A stretch of 62,004 bases of DNA, taken from contig CAIOGM010000090.1 in the NCBI GenBank assembly GCA_903857795.1, positions 1 through 62,004 of the forward strand. The letters run 5' to 3'. A program made the translations under genes and the position numbers. The DNA comes from an uncultured Geobacter sp. GTDB lineage: Bacteria > Desulfobacterota > Desulfuromonadia > Geobacterales > CAIOGM01. Below are positions 42,431-50,664 of this stretch, piece by piece. How positions within the stretch are numbered: the stretch's first letter is position 1; each line of letters opens with the position of its first letter. The notes under the pieces are model-generated. The model had not been told where the DNA came from. It made no database searches and saw only the letters and a list, made by a program, of their open reading frames with translations.

Positions 42431-42673
42431 TCACCCGCAGGCACAGGTTGAGCTCTTGCATGAACTCTGGCAAGAGGGGGTGGCCGCTGCGGGGAGCTCC
42501 CCTCCATGGGCCCGGAAGCACTCCAGAGAAGAGCGGGTAACATACCACTCCCCCTCCTCCATAAGCCCCTCGATGGTGCCGGCCTTGATCAGCAGCAGTA
42601 GTTTCAATCCGGTAGTCCCAAGCTCCCTGGCGGCAATCTCCAATTCCACCAACTCTCCCACTTCCTTTTCCAT
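42431..42673 (-). CDS. Excisionase-like HTH protein with Cys-rich tail
   Basis: An 80-residue protein. Residues about 8-55 (ELEIAARELGTTGLKLLLLI, later GEWYVTRSSLECFRAHG) resemble the winged helix of small MerR/excisionase-type DNA-binding proteins. The last 14 residues are Cys- and Ser-rich (CQSSCKSSTCACG), which is odd for the family and might bind metal. The ATG follows GGGAG. It has no neighbour in the same operon, and could be left from a mobile element or act as a local regulator. Confidence 0.65.
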   Translation of the reverse strand: MEKEVGELVELEIAARELGTTGLKLLLLIKAGTIEGLMEEGEWYVTRSSLECFRAHGGELPAAATPSCQSSCKSSTCACG

Positions 42674-42832
42674 GGTTGATCTCCCTTATCGGCAACGACC
42701 CGGCAATTAAACTCATGTCGTCACCATCTTCCACAAACCGTGCCAGAGAAGAGTTTTCCCGATTTCACCCTAGTAACAGCTCATTATAGTTGGAGGAGAG
42801 GCGGGTCATACCGCAGAGTGCCCAAGAACAGG

Positions 42833-42863
42833 GCTCTCCTGCCACGTTACCGGGCAGGAGAGC
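42833..42863. other. Perfect 11-bp inverted repeat
   Basis: GCTCTCCTGCC/GGCAGGAGAGC with a 9-nt loop, in the 325-bp gap between the HTH gene and the small flagellar-type gene. There is no T tract on either side. It could insulate the sigma-28 promoter from upstream transcription. The rest of the gap up to that promoter shows nothing else. Confidence 0.6.
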
Positions 42864-42932
42864 AGTACCGGGCAAACTCACTCTTTGGGCACTATCCGCC
42901 GGAAGGAGTCAACAAGAGAGCACAAAAAAACC

Positions 42933-42959
42933 TCAACTTCTGTCCGGCAGCGCCGATAA
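42933..42959 (+). promoter_or_regulatory. Sigma-28 (FliA)-type promoter
   Basis: TCAACTTC (42933-42940), an 11-bp spacer, then GCCGATAA (42952-42959). The -10 element is an exact match to the FliA consensus and the -35 element is close to the TCAAGTTT-like form. It is 39 bp upstream of the ATG of the small gene that follows, with nothing between. Confidence 0.75.
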
Positions 42960-42998
42960 GTAGACTGATGAGCGGAATTGGGCACAAGGAGTATCAAC

Positions 42999-43217
42999 AT
43001 GACGATCTCCGGGATAACGACCAGCACCCTGGTCGCAGCGTACAGACCACCATCAGAGCAACAGCAGGGTACACCGAAATCGAAGGGGGGAGCGGCGGAT
43101 ACCGTTTCCATCTCGGCCAAAGCGCAGCAGCTGGCGAGCGACGGTGATACGGGGCTAGAGGAGAGCGCGGAGACGACGGATATGAAGGGGAATGAACTGA
43201 TGAGAGGTCTGCTGTAG
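42999..43217 (+). CDS. Small FlgM-N-like protein behind a FliA promoter
   Basis: A 72-residue protein starting MTISGITTST, with AAYRPPSEQQQ and then DTVSISAKAQQLASDG. The DTVxIS.KAQ.L segment resembles the middle of FlgM anti-sigma factors (D[ST]V.[LI]S.KA), but the C-terminal sigma-binding helices of FlgM are absent. ATG 42999 follows AAGGAG. Together with the sigma-28-like promoter this points to a motility-linked role. It ends 5 bp before the Nudix gene, which may be co-transcribed. The function is unknown. Confidence 0.7.
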   Translation: MTISGITTSTLVAAYRPPSEQQQGTPKSKGGAADTVSISAKAQQLASDGDTGLEESAETTDMKGNELMRGLL

Positions 43218-43222
43218 AGTAA

Positions 43223-43822
43223 ATGACGAGTAGTTATCTTCAACAGATCGTCCAGCGCCTTGCCGAACACGAACCGCTTCTCCTCCCGCCGTGGAATGGC
43301 GCCCAGGCGGCGGTGGCCTTCATCCTCAGAGAGGGACGGCAAGGAGCGGAAGCGCTTCTCATCGAACGGGCAATCCGCGATGGAGACCCCTGGTCCGGCA
43401 ACATCGGTTTTCCTGGCGGCAGGATCGAACCGGAGGATGGTTCTCTCAAGGAGACAGCCCAGCGGGAGACCCGTGAGGAGATCGGCCTCGATCTCTCACC
43501 ATGGAGGGAAGTGGGGCGCCTGTCGGACATCTCCGGCGCCCACCTACCGGTCCAGGTCGCCTGCTTCGTCTACCTCATCACCGGGAACCCACCGCTCCTG
43601 TTCAGCGACGAGGTGAAGGAGGCGTTCTGGGTGCCGCTGGCCGACCTGGCGGATCCGCAACGACGGATCACGGCAAAGATCCGTTTCTGCGACCGGAGCG
43701 TCACGACACCGGCGCTCATTCTCCCCCAGCACGACAAACCGCTCCTCTGGGGGATGACCTACCGGATGGTGTCGGAATTTCTTGAGATAGCAGGGACGGG
43801 AGAAGCGACGGCTACGGAGTAA
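43223..43822 (+). CDS. Nudix hydrolase, CoA pyrophosphatase-like
   Basis: A 199-residue Nudix enzyme. The Nudix box runs from GFPGGRIEPED to RETREEIGL (R81-L89), in the longer spacing seen in CoA diphosphatases. LLIERAIRDGDPWSGNIGFPG resembles the CoA-binding region of the NudL/CoaSE branch. It would hydrolyse CoA or a related nucleotide diphosphate. It directly follows the small sigma-28 gene. The substrate is not certain from sequence. Confidence 0.87.
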   Translation: MTSSYLQQIVQRLAEHEPLLLPPWNGAQAAVAFILREGRQGAEALLIERAIRDGDPWSGNIGFPGGRIEPEDGSLKETAQRETREEIGLDLSPWREVGRLSDISGAHLPVQVACFVYLITGNPPLLFSDEVKEAFWVPLADLADPQRRITAKIRFCDRSVTTPALILPQHDKPLLWGMTYRMVSEFLEIAGTGEATATE

Positions 43823-43849
43823 CTCGAAGATTCGCCCATGGGGACGGGT

Positions 43850-44677
43850 TCAGTAGATCGCGTAGTTCTCAGGATCGGAGAAGAGCTGCCGCAGGAAGAG
43901 GTTGTTCAGGTGGTGACCGCTCTTATGCGCCTCCACCTTCCCCAGCATCCGATAGCCGCTGGAGTAGAAGTCGCCGATGAGGTCGAGAATCTTGTGATTC
44001 ACCAGCTCCTTCCGGTAACGCAGTCCATCGGGGTTCATCACCCCTTCCGCATCCACCACCACCGCATTGTCCAGTGACCCCCCCTTGGCCAGTCCCATCT
44101 TCCTGATCGCCTCTATCTCCTCCACCATGGTGAAGGTCCGCGAGTTGATGATGGCAAAGGCGTTCTCCACATCCAGCACCCGCCGCTTCTGCCGCCCCAC
44201 CGGATCGCGAAATTCGATGGACATGGTGATATCGAAGGAGCTCTGCGGTTTCATCCGGACATAGGCGTCCTGCAGTGCGACCTCCACCGGCTTGAGGAGT
44301 TGCAGGTAGGTTCCGCTCTCGGGAAACTCATAGATCCCGACGCGCCACATCTCCTGATAGAACTCCCAGGCCGAACCATCCATGATCGGGACTTCGGGAC
44401 CGTCGATGTAGACGAGGCAGTTGGTGATTCCGGAGAAGTAGAAGGCGGCCATGAGGTGCTCGATGGTGGAGACCGAGGCGCCACCGCCGGCAATCAGGGT
44501 GGAGAGGCGGGTATCGGCTACCTGGTCGTAACGGGCAGGGATGACCTGTCCATCCCGGACGAAGGCGATACCAGGCTCCCTGCGGGGGATGAATTCGAGA
44601 TTCACCTCACGTCCGGTGTGGAGGCCGATCCCTTTCATGCTGAAGATCCGATTGATGGTCGTCTGATGTGTTTTCAT
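43850..44677 (-). CDS. lpxC: UDP-3-O-acyl-N-acetylglucosamine deacetylase
   Basis: A 275-residue zinc deacetylase, the committed step of lipid A synthesis. It begins TTINRIFSMKGIGLHTGREV. Zinc ligands are the His in TIEHLMAA and the His and Asp in VNHKILDLIGD; the catalytic His is in HKSGHHLNN. ATG 44677 is chosen at the conserved N-terminus; no strong ribosome binding site is visible. It stands alone rather than in the division cluster, where lpxC is often found. Confidence 0.96.
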   Translation of the reverse strand: MKTHQTTINRIFSMKGIGLHTGREVNLEFIPRREPGIAFVRDGQVIPARYDQVADTRLSTLIAGGGASVSTIEHLMAAFYFSGITNCLVYIDGPEVPIMDGSAWEFYQEMWRVGIYEFPESGTYLQLLKPVEVALQDAYVRMKPQSSFDITMSIEFRDPVGRQKRRVLDVENAFAIINSRTFTMVEEIEAIRKMGLAKGGSLDNAVVVDAEGVMNPDGLRYRKELVNHKILDLIGDFYSSGYRMLGKVEAHKSGHHLNNLFLRQLFSDPENYAIY

Positions 44678-44833
44678 GGGGCGAACTATTGCAGATTTCC
44701 CCGGCGGCGTCAAGAAGACATACAGCACGACTTCTCAAAGCTATTTTTCCTCCTCTGTGATATAAGATTAAAGAATCGGCTCGGACAGGGGGCTCCAGAT
44801 TGCATAGTTTAGCCGAAGAACGAGAAGGGACCC

Positions 44834-45526
44834 ATGGCTCAACCCTGGAATATCATTGAGAGCATCCCCACCGTTGAGGGGATTTTAGAACTCCGCCAGC
44901 GGGGCGAGCGGGATTTCCTGATCACCATCGGTCCCCAGGTGCTGATGAACAGCCTGGCCAACCGGTCGGAGGTGGTGCTCGGCCACCGCGGCTGCGACCA
45001 CCTCAAGGGACACCCCTCTCCGCGGGTTCTGGTGGGGGGGCTGGGAATGGGATTCACCCTCAAGGCGGTGCTGGATACCCTCCCCATTACGGCCATGGTG
45101 ACCGTGGCCGAACTGAACCCGGTGGTCCTTCAGTGGTGCCGGGGCCCCCTGGCGGCAGTTACCGGAAGCGCAGTCACCGATCCCCGCGTTACCGTGGAGA
45201 TCGGGGATGTGGTCGATCTGATCCGGAAGAGCGCCGTCAGCGGCGGCGGAGCGCGCTATGACGCCATCGTCCTCGACCTCTATCGGGGCCCTCACCCTAA
45301 GAGCGATCACCATGGTGATCCGCTCTACGGCATCAGGGCCATCGAAAACGCCCGCTCCAGCCTGACACCGGGGGGGATGCTGGCGGTCTGGGGAGAACAG
45401 TACGATCAGGCGTTTGTCAACCGGCTGAAGAGCATCGGCTTTACGGTGACCACCGAACGCCCGGGCCGGGGGGGGCTGCGCCATGCGCTCTTCCTGGCGC
45501 GGTTAGTAGCGAAGGGCAGAGCATAA
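44834..45526 (+). CDS. Spermidine synthase-like SAM-dependent enzyme
   Basis: A 230-residue Rossmann-fold protein. VLVGGLGMGFTLKAVLD is the SAM/decarboxylated-SAM binding loop and AELNPVVLQW, GDVV and AIVLDLYRGPH follow the spermidine synthase order. It lacks the N-terminal beta domain of classical SpeE and is shorter, so it may be a methyltransferase-like relative. It heads a run of small plus-strand genes. Confidence 0.8.
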   Translation: MAQPWNIIESIPTVEGILELRQRGERDFLITIGPQVLMNSLANRSEVVLGHRGCDHLKGHPSPRVLVGGLGMGFTLKAVLDTLPITAMVTVAELNPVVLQWCRGPLAAVTGSAVTDPRVTVEIGDVVDLIRKSAVSGGGARYDAIVLDLYRGPHPKSDHHGDPLYGIRAIENARSSLTPGGMLAVWGEQYDQAFVNRLKSIGFTVTTERPGRGGLRHALFLARLVAKGRA

Positions 45527-45552
45527 CGAAGATAATCAAAACGAGAGGTCCC

Positions 45553-46392
45553 ATGCTCCTTGTCGGCCAGTACAACCAACTGAAAATATCCCGGATCAAC
45601 GCCACCGGCGCCTTCCTCTTCACCGACGAGGGGGACCTGCTCCTCCCCGGGAAGTTTATCCCCCTGGGGGCCAAACCGGGAGACGACATCGACGTCTTCG
45701 TCTACTGCGACTCCGAGGACCGGCTGGTGGCCACGACCCAGAAACCTGATGCCGTGGTGGGTGAATTCGCCTTGCTGACGGTCAAGGATACCCATGACGC
45801 CATCGGCGCCTTTCTCGACTGGGGCCTGGACAAGGACCTCCTCCTCCCCTTTGCCGAACAGCCGGCTCCGGTGGAGAAAGGAGATCGCGTACTGGTCTGG
45901 CTCTACCTGGATCAGAGCGGCCGGATCGCCGCCTCGGCCCGGTGGGAACGGCAACTCCGCCCCGCCGACGGCTCCCTGAGGGTGGGGGATGAGGTTGCAC
46001 TCATGGCCTATGCCGTCACCGACCTGGGGATCAAGGTCATCATCAACAACCGGTATGGCGGTCTCCTCTTCCGCAATGAACTCTTCAGTACGCCGGTCAG
46101 GGGGGAGCGTCTCAAGGGGTTTGTCAGGAAGATCCGCAACGACGGCAAGATCGATGTCACCCTCCGCAAAGGGGGATTCCAGGAGACGGAAGAGGATCGG
46201 GAACTGATCCTGAGCGCTCTTAAGAATTGTGACGGCTTCCTCCCGCTTACCGATAAGAGCGCGCCGGAAGAGATTGCAGGACTCCTCTCCCTGAGCAAAA
46301 AGAGTTTCAAGAAGGCGGTGGGAGGGCTCTACAAGGAGGGGCTCATCCTGATGACTGCCGAAGGGATCTCTCTCCCCTCAGCCAGAAAATGA
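45553..46392 (+). CDS. S1-domain RNA-binding protein, CvfB/YitL type
   Basis: A 279-residue protein with several S1-like barrels (GQYNQLKISRINATGAFL, RGERLKGFVRKIRNDGKIDV) and a C-terminal winged helix (LSLSKKSFKKAVGGLYKEG). This is the CvfB/YitL layout: RNA-binding regulators of unclear targets. GAGAGG precedes the ATG. Its last 4 bp overlap the start of the dihaem cytochrome gene. Confidence 0.9.
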   Translation: MLLVGQYNQLKISRINATGAFLFTDEGDLLLPGKFIPLGAKPGDDIDVFVYCDSEDRLVATTQKPDAVVGEFALLTVKDTHDAIGAFLDWGLDKDLLLPFAEQPAPVEKGDRVLVWLYLDQSGRIAASARWERQLRPADGSLRVGDEVALMAYAVTDLGIKVIINNRYGGLLFRNELFSTPVRGERLKGFVRKIRNDGKIDVTLRKGGFQETEEDRELILSALKNCDGFLPLTDKSAPEEIAGLLSLSKKSFKKAVGGLYKEGLILMTAEGISLPSARK

Positions 46393-46658
46393 AACTGACT
46401 CGACGTGACTGGCTCTTTGCCGCGGTGATCGCCGTCGTCCTCGGCGTACTGCTGGTAAGCCGCGGGACGAAGAAGAGCCCCCCTGTTCCTCGTGACGACC
46501 GCCATCGTCCCTTGATGCAGCTGCTGGCTGACGGCTCCGGTCGAGAGCTGGTGGAGCGGGAATGTCTCTCCTGCCACTCTTACCGTGGCGCCCCTCTCGC
46601 TGCGGCGCATCCCCCCAAAGAGCAGTGCCTCATCTGTCATCCCGCGAAAGTGGAGTAG
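46389..46658 (+). CDS. Small membrane-anchored dihaem cytochrome c
   Basis: An 89-residue protein with an N-terminal helix (FAAVIAVVLGVLLVS, positive inside) and two haem-binding motifs, CLSCH (C59-H63) and CLICH (C80-H84), in the periplasm. Extra histidines (H39 in RHR, H74 in AAHPP) could be distal ligands. It overlaps the S1 protein gene by 4 bp. It is a possible quinol-to-periplasm electron carrier, but its partner is not evident from the neighbours. Confidence 0.85.
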   Translation: MKLTRRDWLFAAVIAVVLGVLLVSRGTKKSPPVPRDDRHRPLMQLLADGSGRELVERECLSCHSYRGAPLAAAHPPKEQCLICHPAKVE

Positions 46659-46665
46659 CAAAAAG

Positions 46666-47367
46666 ATGGACCGGTCATCCCGCAACCGTCTCACCGACCG
46701 GCTTCTAGGTCAGTTCCCCGGTGAGTCGCTCTTCGACAGGATAGCCCGTTCGGTCTGCCGGGCCGGCTGCCTGCCGCGCAAGGAGCTCTACGAGGCGTGG
46801 GAAGTGGCCCGCCGGGTGCGGCGCCGTTTCCGGGGAGGACGGGTGGTGGATCTGGCTTGCGGTCATGGGCTCCTGGCAAGCATCCTCCTGCTCCTGGACG
46901 ACAGCTCGCCCCTGGCTGTGGCGGTTGACCGGCGCCTCCCCACAAGCGCGATGCGCCTGGCGGCGGTTATGGAAGAGAACTGGCCCCGCCTGAAGGGGCG
47001 GCTGCAGTTGCTGGAGGCGGATATTGAGACGCTCCCCTTGACCAGCGATGACCTGGTCGTGTCGGTCCACGCCTGCGGCGGGGTGACCGACCTGGTGCTG
47101 GAGCGGGCGCTCTCGGTCGGGGCGCGGGTCGCGCTGCTTCCCTGCTGTCATGACCTGAAGGACCGGAATCTGGGTGGGCTGGAGGGGTGGCTGGACGGGC
47201 CGTTGGCCATGGATGTGCTGAGGGCCGGGCGGTTACGGGAGGCGGGGTACCGGGTCACGACTCAGCAGATTCCCTGTGACATCACCCCAAAGAACCGTCT
47301 GCTGCTGGCGGAACCGGAGGAGAAAAGAGAGGATACGAATTATGGGTGTCAGACCGAAACGAACTAA
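46666..47367 (+). CDS. SAM-dependent methyltransferase (Methyltransf_32-like)
   Basis: A 233-residue methyltransferase: VVDLACGHGLLASILLLL (motif I), AVDRR (motif II), SVHACGGVTDLVL and LLPCCHD. These last two motifs match the GSTCD/Methyltransf_32 group, thought to act on RNA. ATG 46666 lies 7 bp after the dihaem cytochrome stop. It overlaps the next gene by 26 bp. The substrate is unknown; the neighbouring tRNA-modifying enzyme hints at tRNA. Confidence 0.8.
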   Translation: MDRSSRNRLTDRLLGQFPGESLFDRIARSVCRAGCLPRKELYEAWEVARRVRRRFRGGRVVDLACGHGLLASILLLLDDSSPLAVAVDRRLPTSAMRLAAVMEENWPRLKGRLQLLEADIETLPLTSDDLVVSVHACGGVTDLVLERALSVGARVALLPCCHDLKDRNLGGLEGWLDGPLAMDVLRAGRLREAGYRVTTQQIPCDITPKNRLLLAEPEEKREDTNYGCQTETN

Positions 47368-47965
47368 TCGCTGCCAACGCTGTCGAATGCGGGAGGATCT
47401 CTGCCTCTGCCCCTCCATCCCGCTCTATGAGCTCGCCACCCGCCTGGTCCTGGTGATGCACTATCGCGAGCTTCCCAAGACCACCGCCACCGGCCCCCTG
47501 GCCCTGGTGGCGCTCCCCAACAGCGAGCTGCGGGTTCAGGGGTTGCAGGATCAGATCCTCGACTTCAACGATCTCCATACTCCCCAGCGGAGAACCCTTT
47601 TCCTCTATCCGGGAGAAGAGGTCCCCGTGCTCAGTCGAGAGTTCCTGGAGCAGGACCCCCGGCCGGTCAACCTGGTGGTTCCCGACGGCAACTGGAGTCA
47701 GGCGGCCCGGATGGGAAAACGGCTTCCCGGATTGAGCCATGCGGAGATGGTGCGACTCCCCGAGGGGCCCCGGACCCAGTGGGGAATCCGTAATGAACCG
47801 CACCCCCACGGCCTGGCGACCTTCGAGGCCATCGCCCGGGCCTACGGGATCATCGAGTCATTGGATGTTCAGGCCGGATTGGAAGAGTTGTTTCTGCTGA
47901 TGGTGAAGCGGACGCGCCAGGGACAAAAGACCCCCAAGGCGGGTGCGATGGAGCAACTGTGCTAG
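47342..47965 (+). CDS. DTW-domain tRNA-uridine aminocarboxypropyltransferase
   Basis: A 207-residue DTW protein (TapT/TuaA type), which adds acp3 to uridine in tRNA. The N-terminal cysteines CQRCRMREDLCLCPS are the family zinc site. The signature is VPDGNWSQA, where the usual Thr of D-x-T-W is Asn. The ATG at 47342 lies inside the methyltransferase gene's end, with a GAGAGG about 9 nt upstream. It ends 4 bp into the opposite-strand gene. In E. coli TapT modifies U47; the same target is an inference here. Confidence 0.85.
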   Translation: MGVRPKRTNRCQRCRMREDLCLCPSIPLYELATRLVLVMHYRELPKTTATGPLALVALPNSELRVQGLQDQILDFNDLHTPQRRTLFLYPGEEVPVLSREFLEQDPRPVNLVVPDGNWSQAARMGKRLPGLSHAEMVRLPEGPRTQWGIRNEPHPHGLATFEAIARAYGIIESLDVQAGLEELFLLMVKRTRQGQKTPKAGAMEQLC

Positions 47966-48336
47966 CTTGAGGCACAGTTGAGCTGCACCACCAGCGCCTC
48001 GAACGCCGTGGCGCTCACCTTCAGCTCCACCGGCTTGTCGTTCTCCTGATAGCCGATGGTGACGATCCCCCCCACCAGCTCATGTTCCATCTCGGCAAAG
48101 AGCACCGCCTTCGGGTCCAGATAGAGCCTCCCCGACTGGACGAACCCCCGCTCAAACAGCTGCAGCGCCAGCTCTTCCTGCTCATCTTTTCTCACCCGCT
48201 TGAACATCTCGTGGCGCACCGTAGCGCCGGCGTCGAACCAGACATCCATGAGACGGCTGTTATCGGTAACCAGCGGGTTATCCTCCGGGGTGACCAGCTT
48301 GACCGCTACGACCCGATCGGGATTGATATAGCGCAT
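47962..48336 (-). CDS. Conserved-looking protein of unknown function
   Basis: A 124-residue soluble protein with no membrane segment or signal peptide. It has a mixed alpha/beta pattern (RYINPDRVVAVKLVTPEDN; RKDEQEELALQLFERGF) and one cysteine near the C-terminus (LNCASS). AGAGGAG lies just upstream of the ATG. It converges on the DTW gene with a 4-bp overlap. I do not recognise the family. Confidence 0.7.
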   Translation of the reverse strand: MRYINPDRVVAVKLVTPEDNPLVTDNSRLMDVWFDAGATVRHEMFKRVRKDEQEELALQLFERGFVQSGRLYLDPKAVLFAEMEHELVGGIVTIGYQENDKPVELKVSATAFEALVVQLNCASS

Positions 48337-48388
48337 GGAGACTCCTCTTCAGACTTGATTTTATCGCCGGGAAAACGGCGACAGAGCC

Positions 48389-48428
48389 TTTCCCGGCACC
48401 CTCCCTATCACGGGAGAGTGCCGGGAAA
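48389..48428 (-). terminator. Hairpin after the octahaem cytochrome gene
   Basis: An inverted repeat with arms TTTCCCGGCAC-C-CTCCC and GGGAG-A-GTGCCGGGAAA (16 of 17 pairs) and a 6-nt loop, 8 bp after the stop codon. No U tract follows on the minus strand. Confidence 0.65.
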
Positions 48429-48435
48429 CGACGGA

Positions 48436-50568
48436 TCAGCGTGATTTCCACTGGAACTGGTGCGGCCAGTTGGCGGTATTGGCCGCATTGGTGAAGCCGG
48501 TGTGACAGACGGCGCAGGCCGAGTGGTTCGAACCGCCATGTTCACCGGCAAAATTCGAGGCTGAACCCCCTCCCCGCGAGGTGCTGTGTTTGTGACAGCT
48601 CCTGCAGTCACCCACCGCCATAGCCGCGCCCTGGTACTGCAGCGGCTGATAATTGTCGGACGCCTGATTGCTCGGGGTCATGGAGTGGGGGCTGCCGTGG
48701 CAGGCGGCACAGAAGACGCCGCTGTGCCCGACGGAATTGCGGTAGAGGGTGCTTCCCGTATCCACCTGGGCCACAGCTCCTCCGGTGTTACTGGTATTGT
48801 GACAGGTCACGCACTTGGGCTCGCTGGCCCAGGGAGCGCGAGAGCCGCTGGTGATGCTGGACGCAACCGTAGCCAGCGTGCCGTGGCAGGTGGTGCAGTT
48901 GCCGCCGACAGCGGTATGTTTCGTGCTCCGGTTACACTGGGTCACTGCCCCGGGATGACAGTCATAGCAGTTGGGCTGCGTTGCCAGGGTGGCATGGAAC
49001 CCGTGGATCGCTTCGGACAGGTACTTGATCCCCGGCTGGAGGGGGGCGTTGAGGACCGGGCTGCCGTGGCAGGAGGAACAACGGACCGGCTTGGAGCTCA
49101 TCAGATTGGTGCCCAGCTTGGCGTCGTGCTTGGCCAGGATAGCGTTGAAGACCACCGTCGGGTCGGATGAGTTGCCATGACATTTGCCGCAGTTTATTTC
49201 GTCGGATGTGGGGACGGTGGCGCGGGTCTGGGCCACCGTGGTCCCTCCGCTTTTCACGGTTACTTCAATGACCTGGAACGGGTTCCAGCCGCCGGGGCTG
49301 TCATTCATCGGAGTAACCGGAATCCCGCTGGCGATGAAATAGGGGGTGGAGGAGGCGACGTCGGTCTTGGCAAGCATGGTTCCGGTCAGGCCGTTGGAGA
49401 GCGGCCAGTCATCCAGGTTCAGGCCGTGGTCGATGGCCGGTGTCGCACCGAACAGTTGCTGGGCATAAGTCCAGAACTGAGCGAAGAGCCCCTTCTGGGA
49501 GGTGGTATTGTTGACGATCCGATATGATACCGTCAACCCGCTGTTAACCACCACCGGCTTGTTGCCTCTCTGGATGACCTGGGCCCGGACGGTGTTGTAC
49601 GGGGGGAGGATGACCGCCGTATCGTAGCTGGGGTTGAGGCAGTGCATTCCCAGGTCGTTCCAGGCCAGCACCACGTATTGGGCGGCTGCCGTCGTCGCTA
49701 ACCCGCTGCCGGCGGGAGGAGTCGTCTCTGTGACCGGTAAAGGGATAATCACCGGCGGGATCACACCGCCGCCGGCGGGGCCGGTGGAGACGATCAGGTT
49801 GACGGTCGTACCTTGCAGTACAGATGCCCCGGATAAGGGGCTCTGGCTGATGACCGCACCGCTGGGAACTGTGTCACTGCTTTGAGAAGTGACCGTTCCC
49901 ACAGTCAGCCCTGCCGTCGTGATAGCGGTCGTTGCTGCGACTTGTGTTTGGCCTACGAGATTGGGAACAGAGAGCATCACTGGGGCGGACCCCAGGGAGA
50001 CGACCAGATCGACGCCTGAACCGGAGACAACGTAAGCCCCGGCGACAGGACTCTGACTGATGACCACATCCATGGGGACAGTGGCGCTGTACTGGGGAGT
50101 AACGGTCCCGACCGTAGCTCCGGCGGTCGCGAGGGAAGCCTGGGCTGTTGTCAGTGCCTGACCTACCACGTTCGGGACCAGCACCGATGCGTTACTCCCG
50201 CCGATGATGAGGTTTCCGACGACGACGCTGCCGAGTCTGACGGTCAGTGGCCCGTTGATCGTGGTGGCACCGGTGACGGTACCGGAGAGCTGGTCATATC
50301 CCCCCTGCAGGGTCAGGTTGATGTTACGATTCAGGAGCCACCCCTCAAAATAGGTCATGGGCCGGGACCTGAAGACGTCATTGGAGTTAGCCACGGCATA
50401 GGCCGCCTGAAAGGAACCGGGCGCCGCCGCGAGATAGACCGTGGCGGCTGACGCCCCGCTCGGCACGAGCAGGGAAATGAGCAATAACAGCGTCAGCAGT
50501 TGGTTGGCGAGAGCTCGTTGGCCTCCCCGATACGTCCACACTCCGTTACTTCCGGCCTTTGAAACCAT
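48436..50568 (-). CDS. Secreted octahaem cytochrome c with two PASTA domains
   Basis: A 710-residue exported protein. A signal peptide (LLTLLLLISLLVPSGASAA) leads to a region of about 90 residues that resembles surface proteins of this group, then two PASTA domains (VPNVVGQALTTAQASLATAG and VPNLVGQTQVAATTAITTAG), a Pro-rich hinge, a central beta domain (WNDLGMHC..., no haem) and eight haem motifs: CGKCH, CSSCH, CYDCH, CTTCH, CVTCH, CAACH, CRSCH and CAVCH. PASTA domains usually bind peptidoglycan or muropeptides, so the protein may be tethered to the wall. GGAGG precedes the ATG. It is likely an extracytoplasmic electron-transfer protein. Confidence 0.9.
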   Translation of the reverse strand: MVSKAGSNGVWTYRGGQRALANQLLTLLLLISLLVPSGASAATVYLAAAPGSFQAAYAVANSNDVFRSRPMTYFEGWLLNRNINLTLQGGYDQLSGTVTGATTINGPLTVRLGSVVVGNLIIGGSNASVLVPNVVGQALTTAQASLATAGATVGTVTPQYSATVPMDVVISQSPVAGAYVVSGSGVDLVVSLGSAPVMLSVPNLVGQTQVAATTAITTAGLTVGTVTSQSSDTVPSGAVISQSPLSGASVLQGTTVNLIVSTGPAGGGVIPPVIIPLPVTETTPPAGSGLATTAAAQYVVLAWNDLGMHCLNPSYDTAVILPPYNTVRAQVIQRGNKPVVVNSGLTVSYRIVNNTTSQKGLFAQFWTYAQQLFGATPAIDHGLNLDDWPLSNGLTGTMLAKTDVASSTPYFIASGIPVTPMNDSPGGWNPFQVIEVTVKSGGTTVAQTRATVPTSDEINCGKCHGNSSDPTVVFNAILAKHDAKLGTNLMSSKPVRCSSCHGSPVLNAPLQPGIKYLSEAIHGFHATLATQPNCYDCHPGAVTQCNRSTKHTAVGGNCTTCHGTLATVASSITSGSRAPWASEPKCVTCHNTSNTGGAVAQVDTGSTLYRNSVGHSGVFCAACHGSPHSMTPSNQASDNYQPLQYQGAAMAVGDCRSCHKHSTSRGGGSASNFAGEHGGSNHSACAVCHTGFTNAANTANWPHQFQWKSR

Positions 50569-50664
50569 CGTTTTTCCTCCAGGCAGTTGTTACGTTTCCG
50601 AATGAAGCGGTTGATTTACTATTCATCGAGCGTTGTGCAGTGTGAACAAAGGTGGATCGCATCC

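Noticed and set aside
42864-42895. Possible c-di-GMP (GEMM) riboswitch before the small sigma-28 gene
   Set aside because: GGGCAAAC is present but the required GNCGCAAAGCC partner and P1b stem are missing, and the sigma-28 promoter starts transcription downstream.
42878-43342. Minus-strand frame over the sigma-28 promoter and small gene
   Set aside because: It is antisense to the Nudix start and the small gene, with no ribosome binding site or family match.
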